This document shows positions 9,459-18,624 of a stretch of DNA of 64,000 nucleotides, piece by piece. Source of the DNA: Pseudomonadales bacterium (GTDB taxonomy: Bacteria; Pseudomonadota; Gammaproteobacteria; Pseudomonadales; Pseudohongiellaceae). The stretch is from NCBI GenBank assembly GCA_012103535.1, contig WLWQ01000003.1, forward strand, positions 620,001 to 684,000. The letters run 5' to 3'. The translations under genes were made by a program, and so were the position numbers. Each line of letters starts with the position of its first letter. Position 1 is the stretch's first letter. A model generated the notes under the pieces. That model was not told the origin of the DNA, did no database searches, and saw only the letters and a list, made by a program, of their open reading frames with translations.

Positions 9459-10502
9459 CTAAATCCAGAACACCGAGAAACGCTCGATGGTCCACACAAT
9501 GGTTATGCTTCCTACTGCGAACGCGACCGGTTTTTCCAGGCGTGCTACCAATTCCATCGGCTGTGCTAGAGACAGCTGGTTCCAATGAGAATTTGGGCTC
9601 AGTCTAGCAAGGTATCCCGCACTATACGTGACAAATAGTGTCAGAGAAATAATGGCGCAGACGAACACTATCTGACCGATTTCCACGCCAACATTGAACG
9701 CTAGAAGCGCCGCAGGTATTTCAGTTTGCGGAAGTCCTATTTCACCAAGCGCCGAAGCGAAGCCAAAGCCATGCAACAAGCCAAAGGATCCGGAGACGGC
9801 AATCGGGTAGCGCCAGGTCAGTGTGTCTTTTCGATTGAGCGCGATCTCTCGTGCCAGAAACACGATAGACAGTGCAATCACTGCTTCGATGGGCGGAATA
9901 GGCAAGCGCACTAATTCAAGGGCTGCCAGTGACAGTGTAATCGAATGGGCTATGGTGAAGCCGGTGATTGTAATCAGGATTCTGCGAGGAGTGCGGGCAA
10001 TCAAGACCAGACAGGCAACAAACAGCAAATGGTCGATGCCTTCGAGAATATGTTCAATACCAAATAACGTATAAGTTCGCGCAACTTCAAAACGGGTGGG
10101 GGCTGCCCCGATGACCATGGAAGGATTCGCAGCGGCGAGCCGCTCCACCAGGCTGCTGCCGTCAAGACCCTCAATCCTTACCAAAACGTCAGTGCCGGAA
10201 CTGGACAGGCCTTCGATAACAATCTCGGCGCCAGCCATGCCGCCATCCCGTCTTATACTATACCGTTCGATAAAAGCCCCATTGATGATTTCAGCCCTTG
10301 GCGGTCTCGTGACCTGCACTTCTGCCGGGAATCTGACATAGAGACTGAGACGCATGTCACCCTGGGCGGGTACTTTCCAAAGCACATCGAAATTCTCGGC
10401 AGAAGTTTCGCGAATTTCCAGGAAGGCAGGTCGGTACTCGTCCGCCTGCACCATGCCTGAAACGAGCAAAAAAAGGGCAGCCAATACACGACCTAAACTC
10501 AT
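9459..10502 (-). CDS. HupE/UreJ-family membrane protein with periplasmic N-domain
   Basis: The 347-residue protein has a signal peptide (ending VQA-D), a roughly 110-residue beta-rich periplasmic domain and then six or seven membrane helices. The membrane part carries the histidine and glutamate motifs of HupE/UreJ: GIEHILEGIDHLLF (about residue 148), TIAHSITLS, LLHGFGFA and FNVGVEIGQ. Classical HupE and UreJ move nickel or cobalt; this longer secreted-domain version is usually found beside sulfatases or DUF3604 genes and has no proven role. The last 60 residues contain a further helix. Its start overlaps the 3' end of the PpiC gene by four bases (ATGA type), which indicates coupled translation. 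It may supply a metal cofactor to the exported hydrolases; that is inference. Confidence 0.88.
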   Translation of the reverse strand: MSLGRVLAALFLLVSGMVQADEYRPAFLEIRETSAENFDVLWKVPAQGDMRLSLYVRFPAEVQVTRPPRAEIINGAFIERYSIRRDGGMAGAEIVIEGLSSSGTDVLVRIEGLDGSSLVERLAAANPSMVIGAAPTRFEVARTYTLFGIEHILEGIDHLLFVACLVLIARTPRRILITITGFTIAHSITLSLAALELVRLPIPPIEAVIALSIVFLAREIALNRKDTLTWRYPIAVSGSFGLLHGFGFASALGEIGLPQTEIPAALLAFNVGVEIGQIVFVCAIISLTLFVTYSAGYLARLSPNSHWNQLSLAQPMELVARLEKPVAFAVGSITIVWTIERFSVFWI

Positions 10503-11395
10503 TGTGTCTCGCTCAGCTCTGGCGAGGCGTTTACGTCCTGTTGTGGATCTGCAATTGTAACGATGTAGCGCTCTCGCAGAGCATTATAAAACGTATCGTT
10601 TGCTTCTCTACGCCGCTCTTCATCCCACTCCCGTTGAACATCATTACGAATTTGATCTAATGGGGGCAGGTCTCCCTCTATGTATTCACTGATATATACT
10701 AAATGCAAGCCAAAGCCGGATTGAATTGGGCCTTGCCAGCTTCCTGAGGGCAGGATTCTCAAAGCATCGAGAAATTGAACCCCCATAACGCGGGCGATTT
10801 CATTTTCATCCGCTGCCTCGAACTGGGTTGGTGTCATCAGTAGCGGATCACCGACTAAAATTTGTGAGCGCGCTTCTGCATCTTCTTGATTTTGTATTTC
10901 GGTCAGTGCAGATTCGGCATCTGCACGAACTGATTCACCCCGTTCATTAGCATTAAAATACACGTGTTGCAGAGAAAAACGAGCAGGACTTCTGAATTGG
11001 TCCGCGTTTTCGTCTAGAAACGCTCGCAGTTCTGTTTCTGTAGGTTCGTTGAGAGTGGCGATATCGTCAGTCAGGAATTGCAGCTTTTGCTGCATACGCC
11101 GGCGGATCAGAGGATCATCACGATCCAATCCCATCACCAGGGCTTCCCGATACATGATTTCTTCTCGAATATAATCCTGCACCAGAGCATCGAGTTCATT
11201 TTGGGTGGGTAGTCGTTGCCAGACTCTCTCAAAGCCCGAGATTAAGGCATTGATCTGACCATCGCTAACAACAAGTTCTTGCAGTTGTTGGTCGCTTGTG
11301 TCGTCAGATACAAGTTCATAGACAGCAAACATGAACACGCCGAGCACTAAAAAGTACAACAGTGGTTCACTTAGAAGTGTGCGAAGTACTTTCAC
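10499..11395 (-). CDS. Membrane-anchored parvulin-type peptidyl-prolyl isomerase (PpiC family)
   Basis: The 298-residue protein begins with an uncleaved anchor (residues 10-28, LLYFLVLGVFMFAVYEL), followed by a SurA/PpiD-like helical region and a rotamase domain in which FSLQHVYF (near residue 148), GDPLLM and GFGLHLVYI match parvulin strands. The C-terminus is charged. It should act in the periplasm, helping fold exported proteins. It is the first gene of the run 11395-1893, overlaps the HupE-like gene by four bases, and probably serves the exported enzymes and barrels encoded after it. An 81-bp gap separates it from the DUF4136 gene upstream. Confidence 0.88.
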   Translation of the reverse strand: MKVLRTLLSEPLLYFLVLGVFMFAVYELVSDDTSDQQLQELVVSDGQINALISGFERVWQRLPTQNELDALVQDYIREEIMYREALVMGLDRDDPLIRRRMQQKLQFLTDDIATLNEPTETELRAFLDENADQFRSPARFSLQHVYFNANERGESVRADAESALTEIQNQEDAEARSQILVGDPLLMTPTQFEAADENEIARVMGVQFLDALRILPSGSWQGPIQSGFGLHLVYISEYIEGDLPPLDQIRNDVQREWDEERRREANDTFYNALRERYIVTIADPQQDVNASPELSETQ

Positions 11396-11476
11396 TCTTC
11401 ACTCCGCGTAGGGAATAGGATAGTAATTAACAATACGCCAATTCATTGGCATTGGATTTTAACAGGCGAAATCGTT

Positions 11477-12085
11477 TTAACCTTGCTCTGGTGGAAATCC
11501 ATCTAGAATACGGGCGACTGCTTCGCTGATGAGTGCTTCACGTTCCCGTTGATTCGCAGTGGGATCAAGTTGTCCCTCAGCGATGCCGCGCCACACCAGA
11601 ATATTGTCATTCGGCCCTATAAAATCCAGCACCAGAGTGCCTTGCACAACTTCAGACGTCTGAGTAGTTGTTTGCATTCTGCCGTAGGCATAGCCGTAGC
11701 GATACGACCCTGAGACACCACTATAGCCTCCAAGCTGCCATCCCGGTGCATAGCCGGAATAAGTATTGTAGCTGTCGATGTCTACGCGGTCGGCTGTTAC
11801 TACTGTGTAATTCACTAAAAAATCCACCGGCCCATTTTCTCGGAGGCGAATTCCTTTAGCGCTCAGTTCATCATTGACGTTATTGCGAATCCGTTGATCC
11901 GCCAGATCACTAGCTAGGTAGCGACGGCTGGTTAGATTGAATTCGTTGCCATCGTGCCAGCGATAAGAACTATAAGTCGAGAAGTCGACGGATTCATCGA
12001 AATCAGAACCGATCTCTAGATCGCTAGAACAGCCAGTAAGCAATGCTAAAACAAGAGTCAGTGTGGCGATTAATGTTGTCTTCAA
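11477..12085 (-). CDS. DUF4136 lipoprotein
   Basis: This 202-residue protein has a lipobox LLTGC with the lipidated cysteine at residue 19. The DFSTYSSYRWHDG stretch near residue 35 is the typical start of DUF4136 domains, and later parts (DFLVNYTVV, GTLVLDFIGPND, VWRGIAEGQLD) also fit. A tyrosine/glycine-rich segment (about 100-135) lies between them. The family consists of envelope lipoproteins with no known function. It is the most upstream gene of the minus-strand block and is read away from the gene at 12317, so the 231-bp gap to that gene should hold both promoters. Confidence 0.88.
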   Translation of the reverse strand: MKTTLIATLTLVLALLTGCSSDLEIGSDFDESVDFSTYSSYRWHDGNEFNLTSRRYLASDLADQRIRNNVNDELSAKGIRLRENGPVDFLVNYTVVTADRVDIDSYNTYSGYAPGWQLGGYSGVSGSYRYGYAYGRMQTTTQTSEVVQGTLVLDFIGPNDNILVWRGIAEGQLDPTANQREREALISEAVARILDGFPPEQG

Positions 12086-12316
12086 AGTCTAATCCTCATC
12101 GCTGTGATAATTTGGCCGAATTTTCTCATAGAAAGCACAATGCCTGCGTATTCTAGGTAAGGGACTGCAAAGGCTAATCAAAAAAAGTCGCATTTGCCAG
12201 CGCAAATGCCTTCGTCTCAACTATTAATTTTGCTTATTTACCCAGGATTGGTGCAAGTGGCAAATACCAACTGCTCTGGTAGACTCAGGAAATTCCAGCT
12301 GTCGTCAGGGATTGAA

Positions 12317-12955
12317 ATGAAGTTCCTACATAAAATAGTCCAGTTTGTGATTGTGAGTACAAGCATGCTTCTATCCTGGCAGGCGGGCGCCCAGCAATTG
12401 GATTTTCTACGGGAGAGCGTACTCAGCAGCCTCGATGAGCGCGATGTCACTTCATTAAGAGCGCAGATTCGCGAAGCGCTAGACCAGGCTCCGGATGCGG
12501 AAGTCATCGATTGGAATTCTCCAGACGGCAACAAAGCCGGCAAGATTTTAGTTCGCTTCAGTTATGAAACCAATGATCGCCTCTGCCGGCGTTCACTGTT
12601 CCAGGTGAGTGAAACAAATGGTCGCCGCGAAAACTTTCGCTTCGATCTTTGCCAAACCGATAGCGGTTGGGAAATTGCGGAGACCCCCGGCATACTTTCA
12701 CAACGAGATAGAGATCAGCTCAGGGCGTTCGTTGTCGACGTACTTGATAATCAAGAAGATGGATTACCACTGTCCTGGAGTGGAAGGCGCTCCCGTAACA
12801 ATGCCGTGGTCGTGCCACTGACAACGGATAGCGATGTTGCAGAAAATTGCCGACTTACTGCAATCACTCTAATCGATCAGCAAGGACAATCACTCAACGG
12901 TCAGTATCTATTCTGCAAAAATGCTCAAGGTGAATGGGAGTACTCGCCCAGATAA
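12317..12955 (+). CDS. Secreted protein of unknown function
   Basis: The protein has 212 residues from ATG 12317, picked because it follows a CAGGGA site and opens a signal peptide (KFLHKIVQFVIVSTSMLLSW, cleavage after AGA near residue 24). An in-frame upstream start at 12194 is less likely. The mature part holds two similar halves: each has a charged segment, a short beta pair and a cysteine-bearing C...FDLCQ or C...YLFCKN stretch, hinting at an internal repeat with disulfides. I do not recognise the family. It stands alone, divergent from the DUF4136 gene and convergent with the Bax-like gene 20 bp downstream. Confidence 0.72.
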   Translation: MKFLHKIVQFVIVSTSMLLSWQAGAQQLDFLRESVLSSLDERDVTSLRAQIREALDQAPDAEVIDWNSPDGNKAGKILVRFSYETNDRLCRRSLFQVSETNGRRENFRFDLCQTDSGWEIAETPGILSQRDRDQLRAFVVDVLDNQEDGLPLSWSGRRSRNNAVVVPLTTDSDVAENCRLTAITLIDQQGQSLNGQYLFCKNAQGEWEYSPR

Positions 12956-12975
12956 ACTAAGAGGTTCTCCTGACC

Positions 12976-14016
12976 CTATTCCAGCGCCATCTGTTTCAGA
13001 ATTTCGTCTATCTCACCTGTCGAACGCATACGTTCAATTTCCTGTCGCACTCTTTCCTTGTCAGCCTCGTCATTGGCGATAACAATAAAACTAAGCGGCT
13101 CGTCGGAGAATTCGGCGTTATCGGCAACGGTAAGATTGTTTACTCGCATAATACTTTTTAGCGTATCCACATATTCCTGACCTCGTTCCGAATAGCGAAT
13201 TAGTCCATCGGCCAGAATTTGTGAATCCAGAGGTTCGCCACGCTGGCGCAGGTCGGCGCGAATGCGACGAAAATCGTCATAGGCCGGATGACCATTCAGA
13301 TTATTAAAGTAGCTGCGCACACTATCGAAGGGCCAATCGAAGGCTGCGATGCGATGATCTCCCAATTCGCCTCGTTGTTCTTCTGGCACGAGTCCATCTC
13401 CACCAAACGTCCACTGACCGAAAAGCGCGTTGCCAAGGTTGGCAAAACGAGAGGTGCCATAACCGCTTTCATAGGCAGCTTGACCCAGCGCCAGTCCTGG
13501 CGGGATAACATCCAGTTTGTAGAGTGCCTCCGACACAATTATCTTAAGTGCATCGAATGAAACTTCTTCGGTAACCTCTTCCGCATCGTCAACAATGTGC
13601 AGCACGTCCGCTGTCAAACCAAGAAAAGCAAGGTCATCGTTACTAGGACGCTCGTTGGCATCAATCTGTTGTTCGATTGCTTGCAAGCGCTCTCGACGAT
13701 CCAACACCATGTCGTTGGCATGGAGAATTAACGGCGTCAGGAATCGATAAAACAACTCTTTCTTGACTGCGACCGTAACGCCCTGTGCATTGGTGCGCCA
13801 GTTAGGCCCGGTGCCGGTAATGATGCTGCGCGGCACCGCCATCTGTTGTTCTCGATTGGTTTCGCCCCACCACTGTTTCGATTCAAACCATGCTATTGAA
13901 TCTTCCGGCCCACTCAGCACGATGACTTCCTGTGCAAACAATGAATTGTTTATCAAGCTCAAGCTGGAAAGTACTAGAAATAATTTTATGATCTTGCTGG
14001 CGTGCGTGAATTTCAT
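12976..14016 (-). CDS. Bax-like glucosaminidase (peptidoglycan hydrolase)
   Basis: The 346-residue protein has a signal peptide ending LFA-Q and, in its centre, the glucosaminidase/GH73-like domain of the Bax family: IPPGLALGQAAYESGYGTSR (171-190, with catalytic Glu183) and NALFGQWTFGGDG. The motif FDSVRSYFNNLNGHPAYDDFR and the SERGQEYVDTLKSIM end are characteristic of Bax proteins. It would cut N-acetylglucosaminyl bonds in the cell wall from the periplasm. It lies 30 bp downstream of the phospholipase D lipoprotein gene and may share its transcript, making a small envelope-maintenance operon. Confidence 0.88.
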   Translation of the reverse strand: MKFTHASKIIKLFLVLSSLSLINNSLFAQEVIVLSGPEDSIAWFESKQWWGETNREQQMAVPRSIITGTGPNWRTNAQGVTVAVKKELFYRFLTPLILHANDMVLDRRERLQAIEQQIDANERPSNDDLAFLGLTADVLHIVDDAEEVTEEVSFDALKIIVSEALYKLDVIPPGLALGQAAYESGYGTSRFANLGNALFGQWTFGGDGLVPEEQRGELGDHRIAAFDWPFDSVRSYFNNLNGHPAYDDFRRIRADLRQRGEPLDSQILADGLIRYSERGQEYVDTLKSIMRVNNLTVADNAEFSDEPLSFIVIANDEADKERVRQEIERMRSTGEIDEILKQMALE

Positions 14017-14046
14017 TAATCGTTTAACTCCTATTTATTAGACCAG

Positions 14047-15648
14047 CTAAAGATGTTTTTCTATTGGTAGCAACCGGAACAGACTGGTCATTGATCTTCG
14101 CCAGAAACTCGCTTTGGGGTCACTAGTATAAATCATGTCAGCGCTAACGGAAGATGGATTCTTCTCCATCCATACCAGATCACCAGCGTTATTAAGAGTG
14201 GGACTCCAGCTATATTGAGGCTGCATCATCGCTTCGAAGTAGCTGGCCAACTCCTCGGCCAATGCTTCGCTGTGTATTAGCAAACCAATTTCCGTATTGA
14301 TGTTTATAGACCTTGGGTCAAGGTTGAACGAACCGATAAAAACACGCTCGCGATCGAACACAAAAGCCTTGGCATGAATGCCGCCGTTTCCGGTGGAGGT
14401 TGTTATTGAAGTCTCCCTGACGAATTGAGTTTGATCCGGCTTCAATTCAAATAACTCGATACCGTTTTGCAATACCTGTGTTCGATAACGGGAAAATCCC
14501 GAAAACGAAGAGACATGATCGGCAGCGGCCAAAGAGTTTGTCAGTACTTTTACGCTGACCCCTCGATCGGCCAACTCGGCAAGCAAGCCACCACCCCCTT
14601 CGCCAGGAATAAAATAGGGCGAGCCAATTAATAATTCTGATTGCGTCTGCTCTGTCTGACTCTGCAGCAGTTGGGGCACTTCAGTCGCATTATCGACAGC
14701 GCCACCGGTAAGCTTGTCTGGTGAGTCGAAAACTATTTCTGCACGAGCGCTGACCGCACGGCTAATCAGGTCTTGCAAAAGCTGTCGCCGCTCTTGCGGT
14801 GATGATTGCTCTAATCCGAGCTGACTATAAAGGCTGGATACATTCTCGTGCATCCTGGAATAGAAAATTTCAAGTCGAGGCGGAGATGGATGGTCGGTAA
14901 AGATCGTGATCGGATAAGCCCAACTGCTATTCCAGTAATCATCAAAACTCAGTGACACATCGTCGACGATGGCACCGGAAATCAGCAGGTCTAAATCGGC
15001 GAAATTGTAGTTCTCGCTCATGCCGAAATATTCGTCAGCTATGTTGCGACCGCCAACAATGGCCGCTTGATTGTCAGTGACAAACACCTTGTTGTGCATT
15101 CGATGATTAAGGCGAGACATGTCACGGATCATCTCCCAGCCTCGACGTACGTTTATCGGTAACAGAAAACTACGAGTACCAAATGGATTAAAGATTCGAA
15201 ATTCGATATTAGGGTGTGCATCGAGTGCTGCTAAGGCCTCGTCTCGATCCCGGTTATTGATGTCGTCTACCAAGATACGAACGCGAATGCCGCGTTCGGC
15301 TGCGACTAATAATCTCTCGGCTAAGAGTGTTCCCGCGGAATCTTGTTTCCAGATAAAGGTTTGTATATCGATGCTGCGTTCCGCTAGATCTGTAAGAGCT
15401 AGACGGACATCAAAAGATTCCAGCCCACTCGGCAACATGACAAACCTGGATTCCCCGGTATCGGTTGTATTGGTGGGGCCAGCGAGTTGTGCGAGGGTCG
15501 TATCTCCGGTGTCAGCTATGGTGTAACTCTCAATTCGAATAACTTCCTCGGGTAATGAGGCACAACTGGATAGAAAAATACCGACCAGTAAGGAGGCCGC
15601 TAACGGCAATGGTTTCCAAACCGAGTGCAAGAACAAGTTAGCCCTCAA
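14047..15648 (-). CDS. Phospholipase D-family lipoprotein (cardiolipin synthase C-like)
   Basis: The 533-residue protein has a lipobox FLSSC with the cysteine at residue 29 and two complete HKD motifs: HNKVFVTD followed by GGRN near residue 187, and HAKAFVFD followed by GSFNLDPRS near residue 435. The domain order and length fit the ClsC/YmdC branch, which uses phosphatidyl transfer to make cardiolipin, but those enzymes are normally not lipoproteins. An exported phospholipase is therefore an alternative. It is 6 bp downstream of a DUF4136-like lipoprotein gene and 30 bp upstream of the Bax-like gene. Confidence 0.88.
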   Translation of the reverse strand: MRANLFLHSVWKPLPLAASLLVGIFLSSCASLPEEVIRIESYTIADTGDTTLAQLAGPTNTTDTGESRFVMLPSGLESFDVRLALTDLAERSIDIQTFIWKQDSAGTLLAERLLVAAERGIRVRILVDDINNRDRDEALAALDAHPNIEFRIFNPFGTRSFLLPINVRRGWEMIRDMSRLNHRMHNKVFVTDNQAAIVGGRNIADEYFGMSENYNFADLDLLISGAIVDDVSLSFDDYWNSSWAYPITIFTDHPSPPRLEIFYSRMHENVSSLYSQLGLEQSSPQERRQLLQDLISRAVSARAEIVFDSPDKLTGGAVDNATEVPQLLQSQTEQTQSELLIGSPYFIPGEGGGGLLAELADRGVSVKVLTNSLAAADHVSSFSGFSRYRTQVLQNGIELFELKPDQTQFVRETSITTSTGNGGIHAKAFVFDRERVFIGSFNLDPRSININTEIGLLIHSEALAEELASYFEAMMQPQYSWSPTLNNAGDLVWMEKNPSSVSADMIYTSDPKASFWRRSMTSLFRLLPIEKHL

Positions 15649-15654
15649 CTAATC

Positions 15655-16257
15655 TCAATTACGAGCTTCCGGAACGGCATCGATCAGCCTGGCGGTAAAA
15701 CTTCGCAGTCGATCCAAGCGCATCTGGTCGGGTAAGGCTTCACCGACTGTGTAGGCTTGAATAGCGCCGCGCCATAATAGCGGCGCGGTACGAGGATCTG
15801 TTGGTGCCGTAATCACCACTAACAAGGTACCAGACTCCAAATCGTTAAAGGCGTTGGCGAGACCGGGAAAGATCTGCACCAGGTCAGTGATTTCCTGGCT
15901 CTGAACACTATCATCCATGACTAATGCAGCGGCAACCATGTAATCAGCATCATCCCTGTTTTCGGTAAACCGATAGTACTTGCGCATTAATTGAGATTCG
16001 ATAGTTCCCTGAATCACAGACACCTGCTGCGCTGTGGCCTGCAAGCCAGCGCTACTATCCTGAACGATCAAGTCGGAAAACCATACCAACTGTGAACCGC
16101 GCTCGGGATTGAAGTTAGGATCAATTCGAGTTACTGCCGAAAAGCGTCGTGCATCGCTCATTATTCGATCTGCGGAGCTCACACACCCGCTTAAGAGGGA
16201 GGCGAGAAGCAGAAATATTCCTACTTTTATAAGAGTCATACGACGTAATAGATTCAA
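15655..16257 (-). CDS. DUF4136-like lipoprotein
   Basis: The 200-residue protein has a lipobox LLSGC with the cysteine at residue 25. A strand-rich core follows (SQLVWFSDLIV, then YYRFTENRDDADYMVAAALVMDD and LLVVITAPTDPR...LLWRGAIQAY), which resembles DUF4136 but is more distant than the protein at 11477. It is the first gene of a minus-strand group with the phospholipase D lipoprotein (6 bp apart). I infer a shared envelope role; no activity is known. Confidence 0.72.
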   Translation of the reverse strand: MNLLRRMTLIKVGIFLLLASLLSGCVSSADRIMSDARRFSAVTRIDPNFNPERGSQLVWFSDLIVQDSSAGLQATAQQVSVIQGTIESQLMRKYYRFTENRDDADYMVAAALVMDDSVQSQEITDLVQIFPGLANAFNDLESGTLLVVITAPTDPRTAPLLWRGAIQAYTVGEALPDQMRLDRLRSFTARLIDAVPEARN

Positions 16258-16396
16258 TTCAACTACTCCTGTCTGTGAACAATAGCGAACGCTTATGATT
16301 ATACCCGACCAAAACCAGACGGACAGTCCAGGATAAAAAAGACCCGGAATGAGAAACTAACAATTCATAGGATTAGCTATATGCAGTGCGTGGCAA

Positions 16397-17812
16397 TTAT
16401 TGAAAGGCGCCAAGACTGAACGAGAGAATCAGTCGAAAATCCCGTCGATCGTCTTCATCCCTGCCGCGATCGCCTTCGGAGAAGCGTAAGCGCAACCATA
16501 GCCCTTCAAATAATCCGGACTGAGGCCGAATATCAAAAGTCAGCGCAATCTCGTCTTCATCCGCCAGAATAACGCCCGAATCGGAACGTGCGTCGCTGCC
16601 TTTGGTGTAGTTAGCGACCAAGCTCAGGCCAGGCGCACCGAGTCTGGCGAAATTCTGCGAGAAGCCTAAGCGCCATGCTTGTTCATTAGCGCGGTCAAAA
16701 TCAAACAGCATGCTGGAAGTGAAACCGGGTGTGCCTCCAAACGGTTTGCGCATAGCAGAATCACTGCCGGTGCGAGAGTAGGCAGCGGTCACTACGGTGC
16801 TGAAATAACTTAGGCGCGACTGAACTCCCCAGGATGAAGTATCGAAGTCCCCAATCAGTTCCTTGCCATTGCTTTGCTGATCGGTGTACTGGGCAGCTAA
16901 CTGTAATCCCCAGCTGTCAGAGAGCGATCTTTCATAGCTGGATTCCAGATAAGTGGTGGTAAGAATATCGTCGGTGTGCAGGGTGAGGCCACCCAGACTC
17001 AGTCCATTTAGAAAAGCATACTGGACACCGGCGATTGATGTTCCTTCTTTATTATCATCAACTCCTGCAATTGTTCCCATGTGAACAAACTGCTCTGAAT
17101 CTCGTTTCTTCATTTTAGTAATGTGACCACCAATGTATTGCAGGCGTTGTCCAGCATTTCGCACGACATAGCCTTCATGGGTGTTGGGGATCATTCTGCT
17201 GTCTTCCCGGTTAAGATAAGGCAGATTGAAATCTTGGCGGTAGGCCCTAATGGATGTTTCCTGATTTAAGGAGTAGTCCAGGTAAGCACGAGAGATCGTC
17301 GACAAATCCGATTGATCAGGTGCCAGGAGTCCCGTATTACCTAAATTTTTAGGTGCATCAATTCCATGAGAGGTATGCCAGGTGGTGGTAACAGACATTC
17401 TGTCGCGCCACTTACCGGACCTGAACGTCAATTCGGAACCTGCGGCAAAGGCTTCGCCCAGGCTTGTTACACCATCGTTCCGATCAAACTCGTACACTTT
17501 GAAATTTAGCTCTGACTCGCTGTCTCGCCAAAACGGTGCTGCCTCGCTGAAATCGAGTGCGAATATAGATCTACGCGGCGGCCGCTCGCCTTCGCTCGTT
17601 ATGATCTCTAATGCAGTAGTGGCATCCTGTGCCGACTCCGGGGCGAGTGATTCATCGAGTTGATATTCTGCGGCGGTCAAATTACCAACTGCCAAACACA
17701 TTGTTGTGAAGAATATTCCGAGCTTTAACCAAATTGCCCGGAGAGTGTTGCCGAGTAAGTTCCTCTCGATTAATGAGCTTGATCTAAAGTGCGGTGAGAA
17801 AAAAATAGGCAT
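16397..17812 (-). CDS. OprD-family outer-membrane porin
   Basis: The protein has 471 residues from ATG 17812, but the first 20 or so residues are an odd leader before the hydrophobic signal core (LKLGIFFTTMCLAVGNLTAAE), so translation may start further downstream. OprD-type features are a N-terminal helix-strand FALDFSEAAPFWRDSESELNFKVY region, YLDYSLNQETSIRAYRQDFNLPYLNREDSRMIPNT (the conserved RQ..PY.N..DSRM.P loop) and the final strand of barrel type. Family members import amino acids, peptides or aromatic acids. Only 29 bp lie between its start and that of the divergent DUF4956 gene, which also argues that one or both annotated starts are too long. Confidence 0.85.
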   Translation of the reverse strand: MPIFFSPHFRSSSLIERNLLGNTLRAIWLKLGIFFTTMCLAVGNLTAAEYQLDESLAPESAQDATTALEIITSEGERPPRRSIFALDFSEAAPFWRDSESELNFKVYEFDRNDGVTSLGEAFAAGSELTFRSGKWRDRMSVTTTWHTSHGIDAPKNLGNTGLLAPDQSDLSTISRAYLDYSLNQETSIRAYRQDFNLPYLNREDSRMIPNTHEGYVVRNAGQRLQYIGGHITKMKKRDSEQFVHMGTIAGVDDNKEGTSIAGVQYAFLNGLSLGGLTLHTDDILTTTYLESSYERSLSDSWGLQLAAQYTDQQSNGKELIGDFDTSSWGVQSRLSYFSTVVTAAYSRTGSDSAMRKPFGGTPGFTSSMLFDFDRANEQAWRLGFSQNFARLGAPGLSLVANYTKGSDARSDSGVILADEDEIALTFDIRPQSGLFEGLWLRLRFSEGDRGRDEDDRRDFRLILSFSLGAFQ

Positions 17813-17841
17813 CAGGAATGGTTGCTTGCTAGAAAATTTTA

Positions 17842-18558
17842 GTGCTCAACGTTAAACTGCGGACAAGTCTGCAGGAATTTGCCAGCTACAGGCTTAGATG
17901 TAAACGAATACGGGTGGACTTTTTGGATCAGGTACGCAAACAGCTTATTCAGAAAATCACCTTCTACTACGGCTCTATCATTGTCGTAATGGGGGCAATC
18001 AGCCTATTGCTACCGCAATGGTTAGAATACCTTCCAGTCGGCGGGCTCAACGAACTTGTTACTGGCGACAACTTCAATAGCATCGAAGATGAGATCCTGT
18101 CGAGTTACTCCCCCGTTAATACCTGGAAAGGAGCTATCCAACTCGCAACGGCCCAGGTAGGCGCAATCCTAGTCATGTTGCCAATTCGCTGGGCTTATTT
18201 CAGTACTGACTTCGGTAATCGACGCAATTCCATCGCTGCCAATTTGATTCTTTTGCCTATCGTGGTGACCGGAATCGTGGCAATCGTTCAAAACAGTCTG
18301 GCCCTGGCGTTTTCTCTGGCAGGTATTGTTGCCGGAGTGAGTTATCGTACGCGCTTGAAGGACTCTACAGATGCACTCTTTATATTTGCTGCCATCGGGG
18401 TCGGGCTTGCCGCTGGCACCTTGGCATTGGGTATCGGCATGGTCATGGCTATGTTCTTCTCTTTCACTGTGTTGCTACTGCCCTCAGGCGAAGAAGGCGT
18501 TAAGCCGGTGCAAGTAGGTGAGCAAGATGCGAGTGAGAACGAAGAACAGAATTTGTAG
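17842..18558 (+). CDS. DUF4956 integral membrane protein
   Basis: The frame opens at GTG 17842 (238 residues); an in-frame GTG at 17914 would give 214. Neither has a convincing ribosome site. The body has four to five membrane segments, with the conserved AGIVAGVSYRTRLKDSTDALFIF-type region of DUF4956 near residue 160, in which the R-x-R-x-K-D-x-x-D pattern is visible. DUF4956 genes often accompany VTC-type polyphosphate polymerase genes; none is seen here. The C-terminus is acidic and polar. Function is unknown. It is read away from the OprD-like porin and converges on gltS. Confidence 0.75.
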   Translation: MLNVKLRTSLQEFASYRLRCKRIRVDFLDQVRKQLIQKITFYYGSIIVVMGAISLLLPQWLEYLPVGGLNELVTGDNFNSIEDEILSSYSPVNTWKGAIQLATAQVGAILVMLPIRWAYFSTDFGNRRNSIAANLILLPIVVTGIVAIVQNSLALAFSLAGIVAGVSYRTRLKDSTDALFIFAAIGVGLAAGTLALGIGMVMAMFFSFTVLLLPSGEEGVKPVQVGEQDASENEEQNL

Positions 18559-18624
18559 GCGGAAAAAATCTACTAACGGAAGAATTGGCTTAGTTTCTCT
18601 AAGTTGAATTTCAAATTTATCTTT

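Noticed and set aside
9433..9585. N-terminal extension of the second DUF3604 gene
   Set aside because: It overlaps the HupE/UreJ gene, is basic and without a signal peptide, while ATG 9432 has a ribosome site and a signal peptide.
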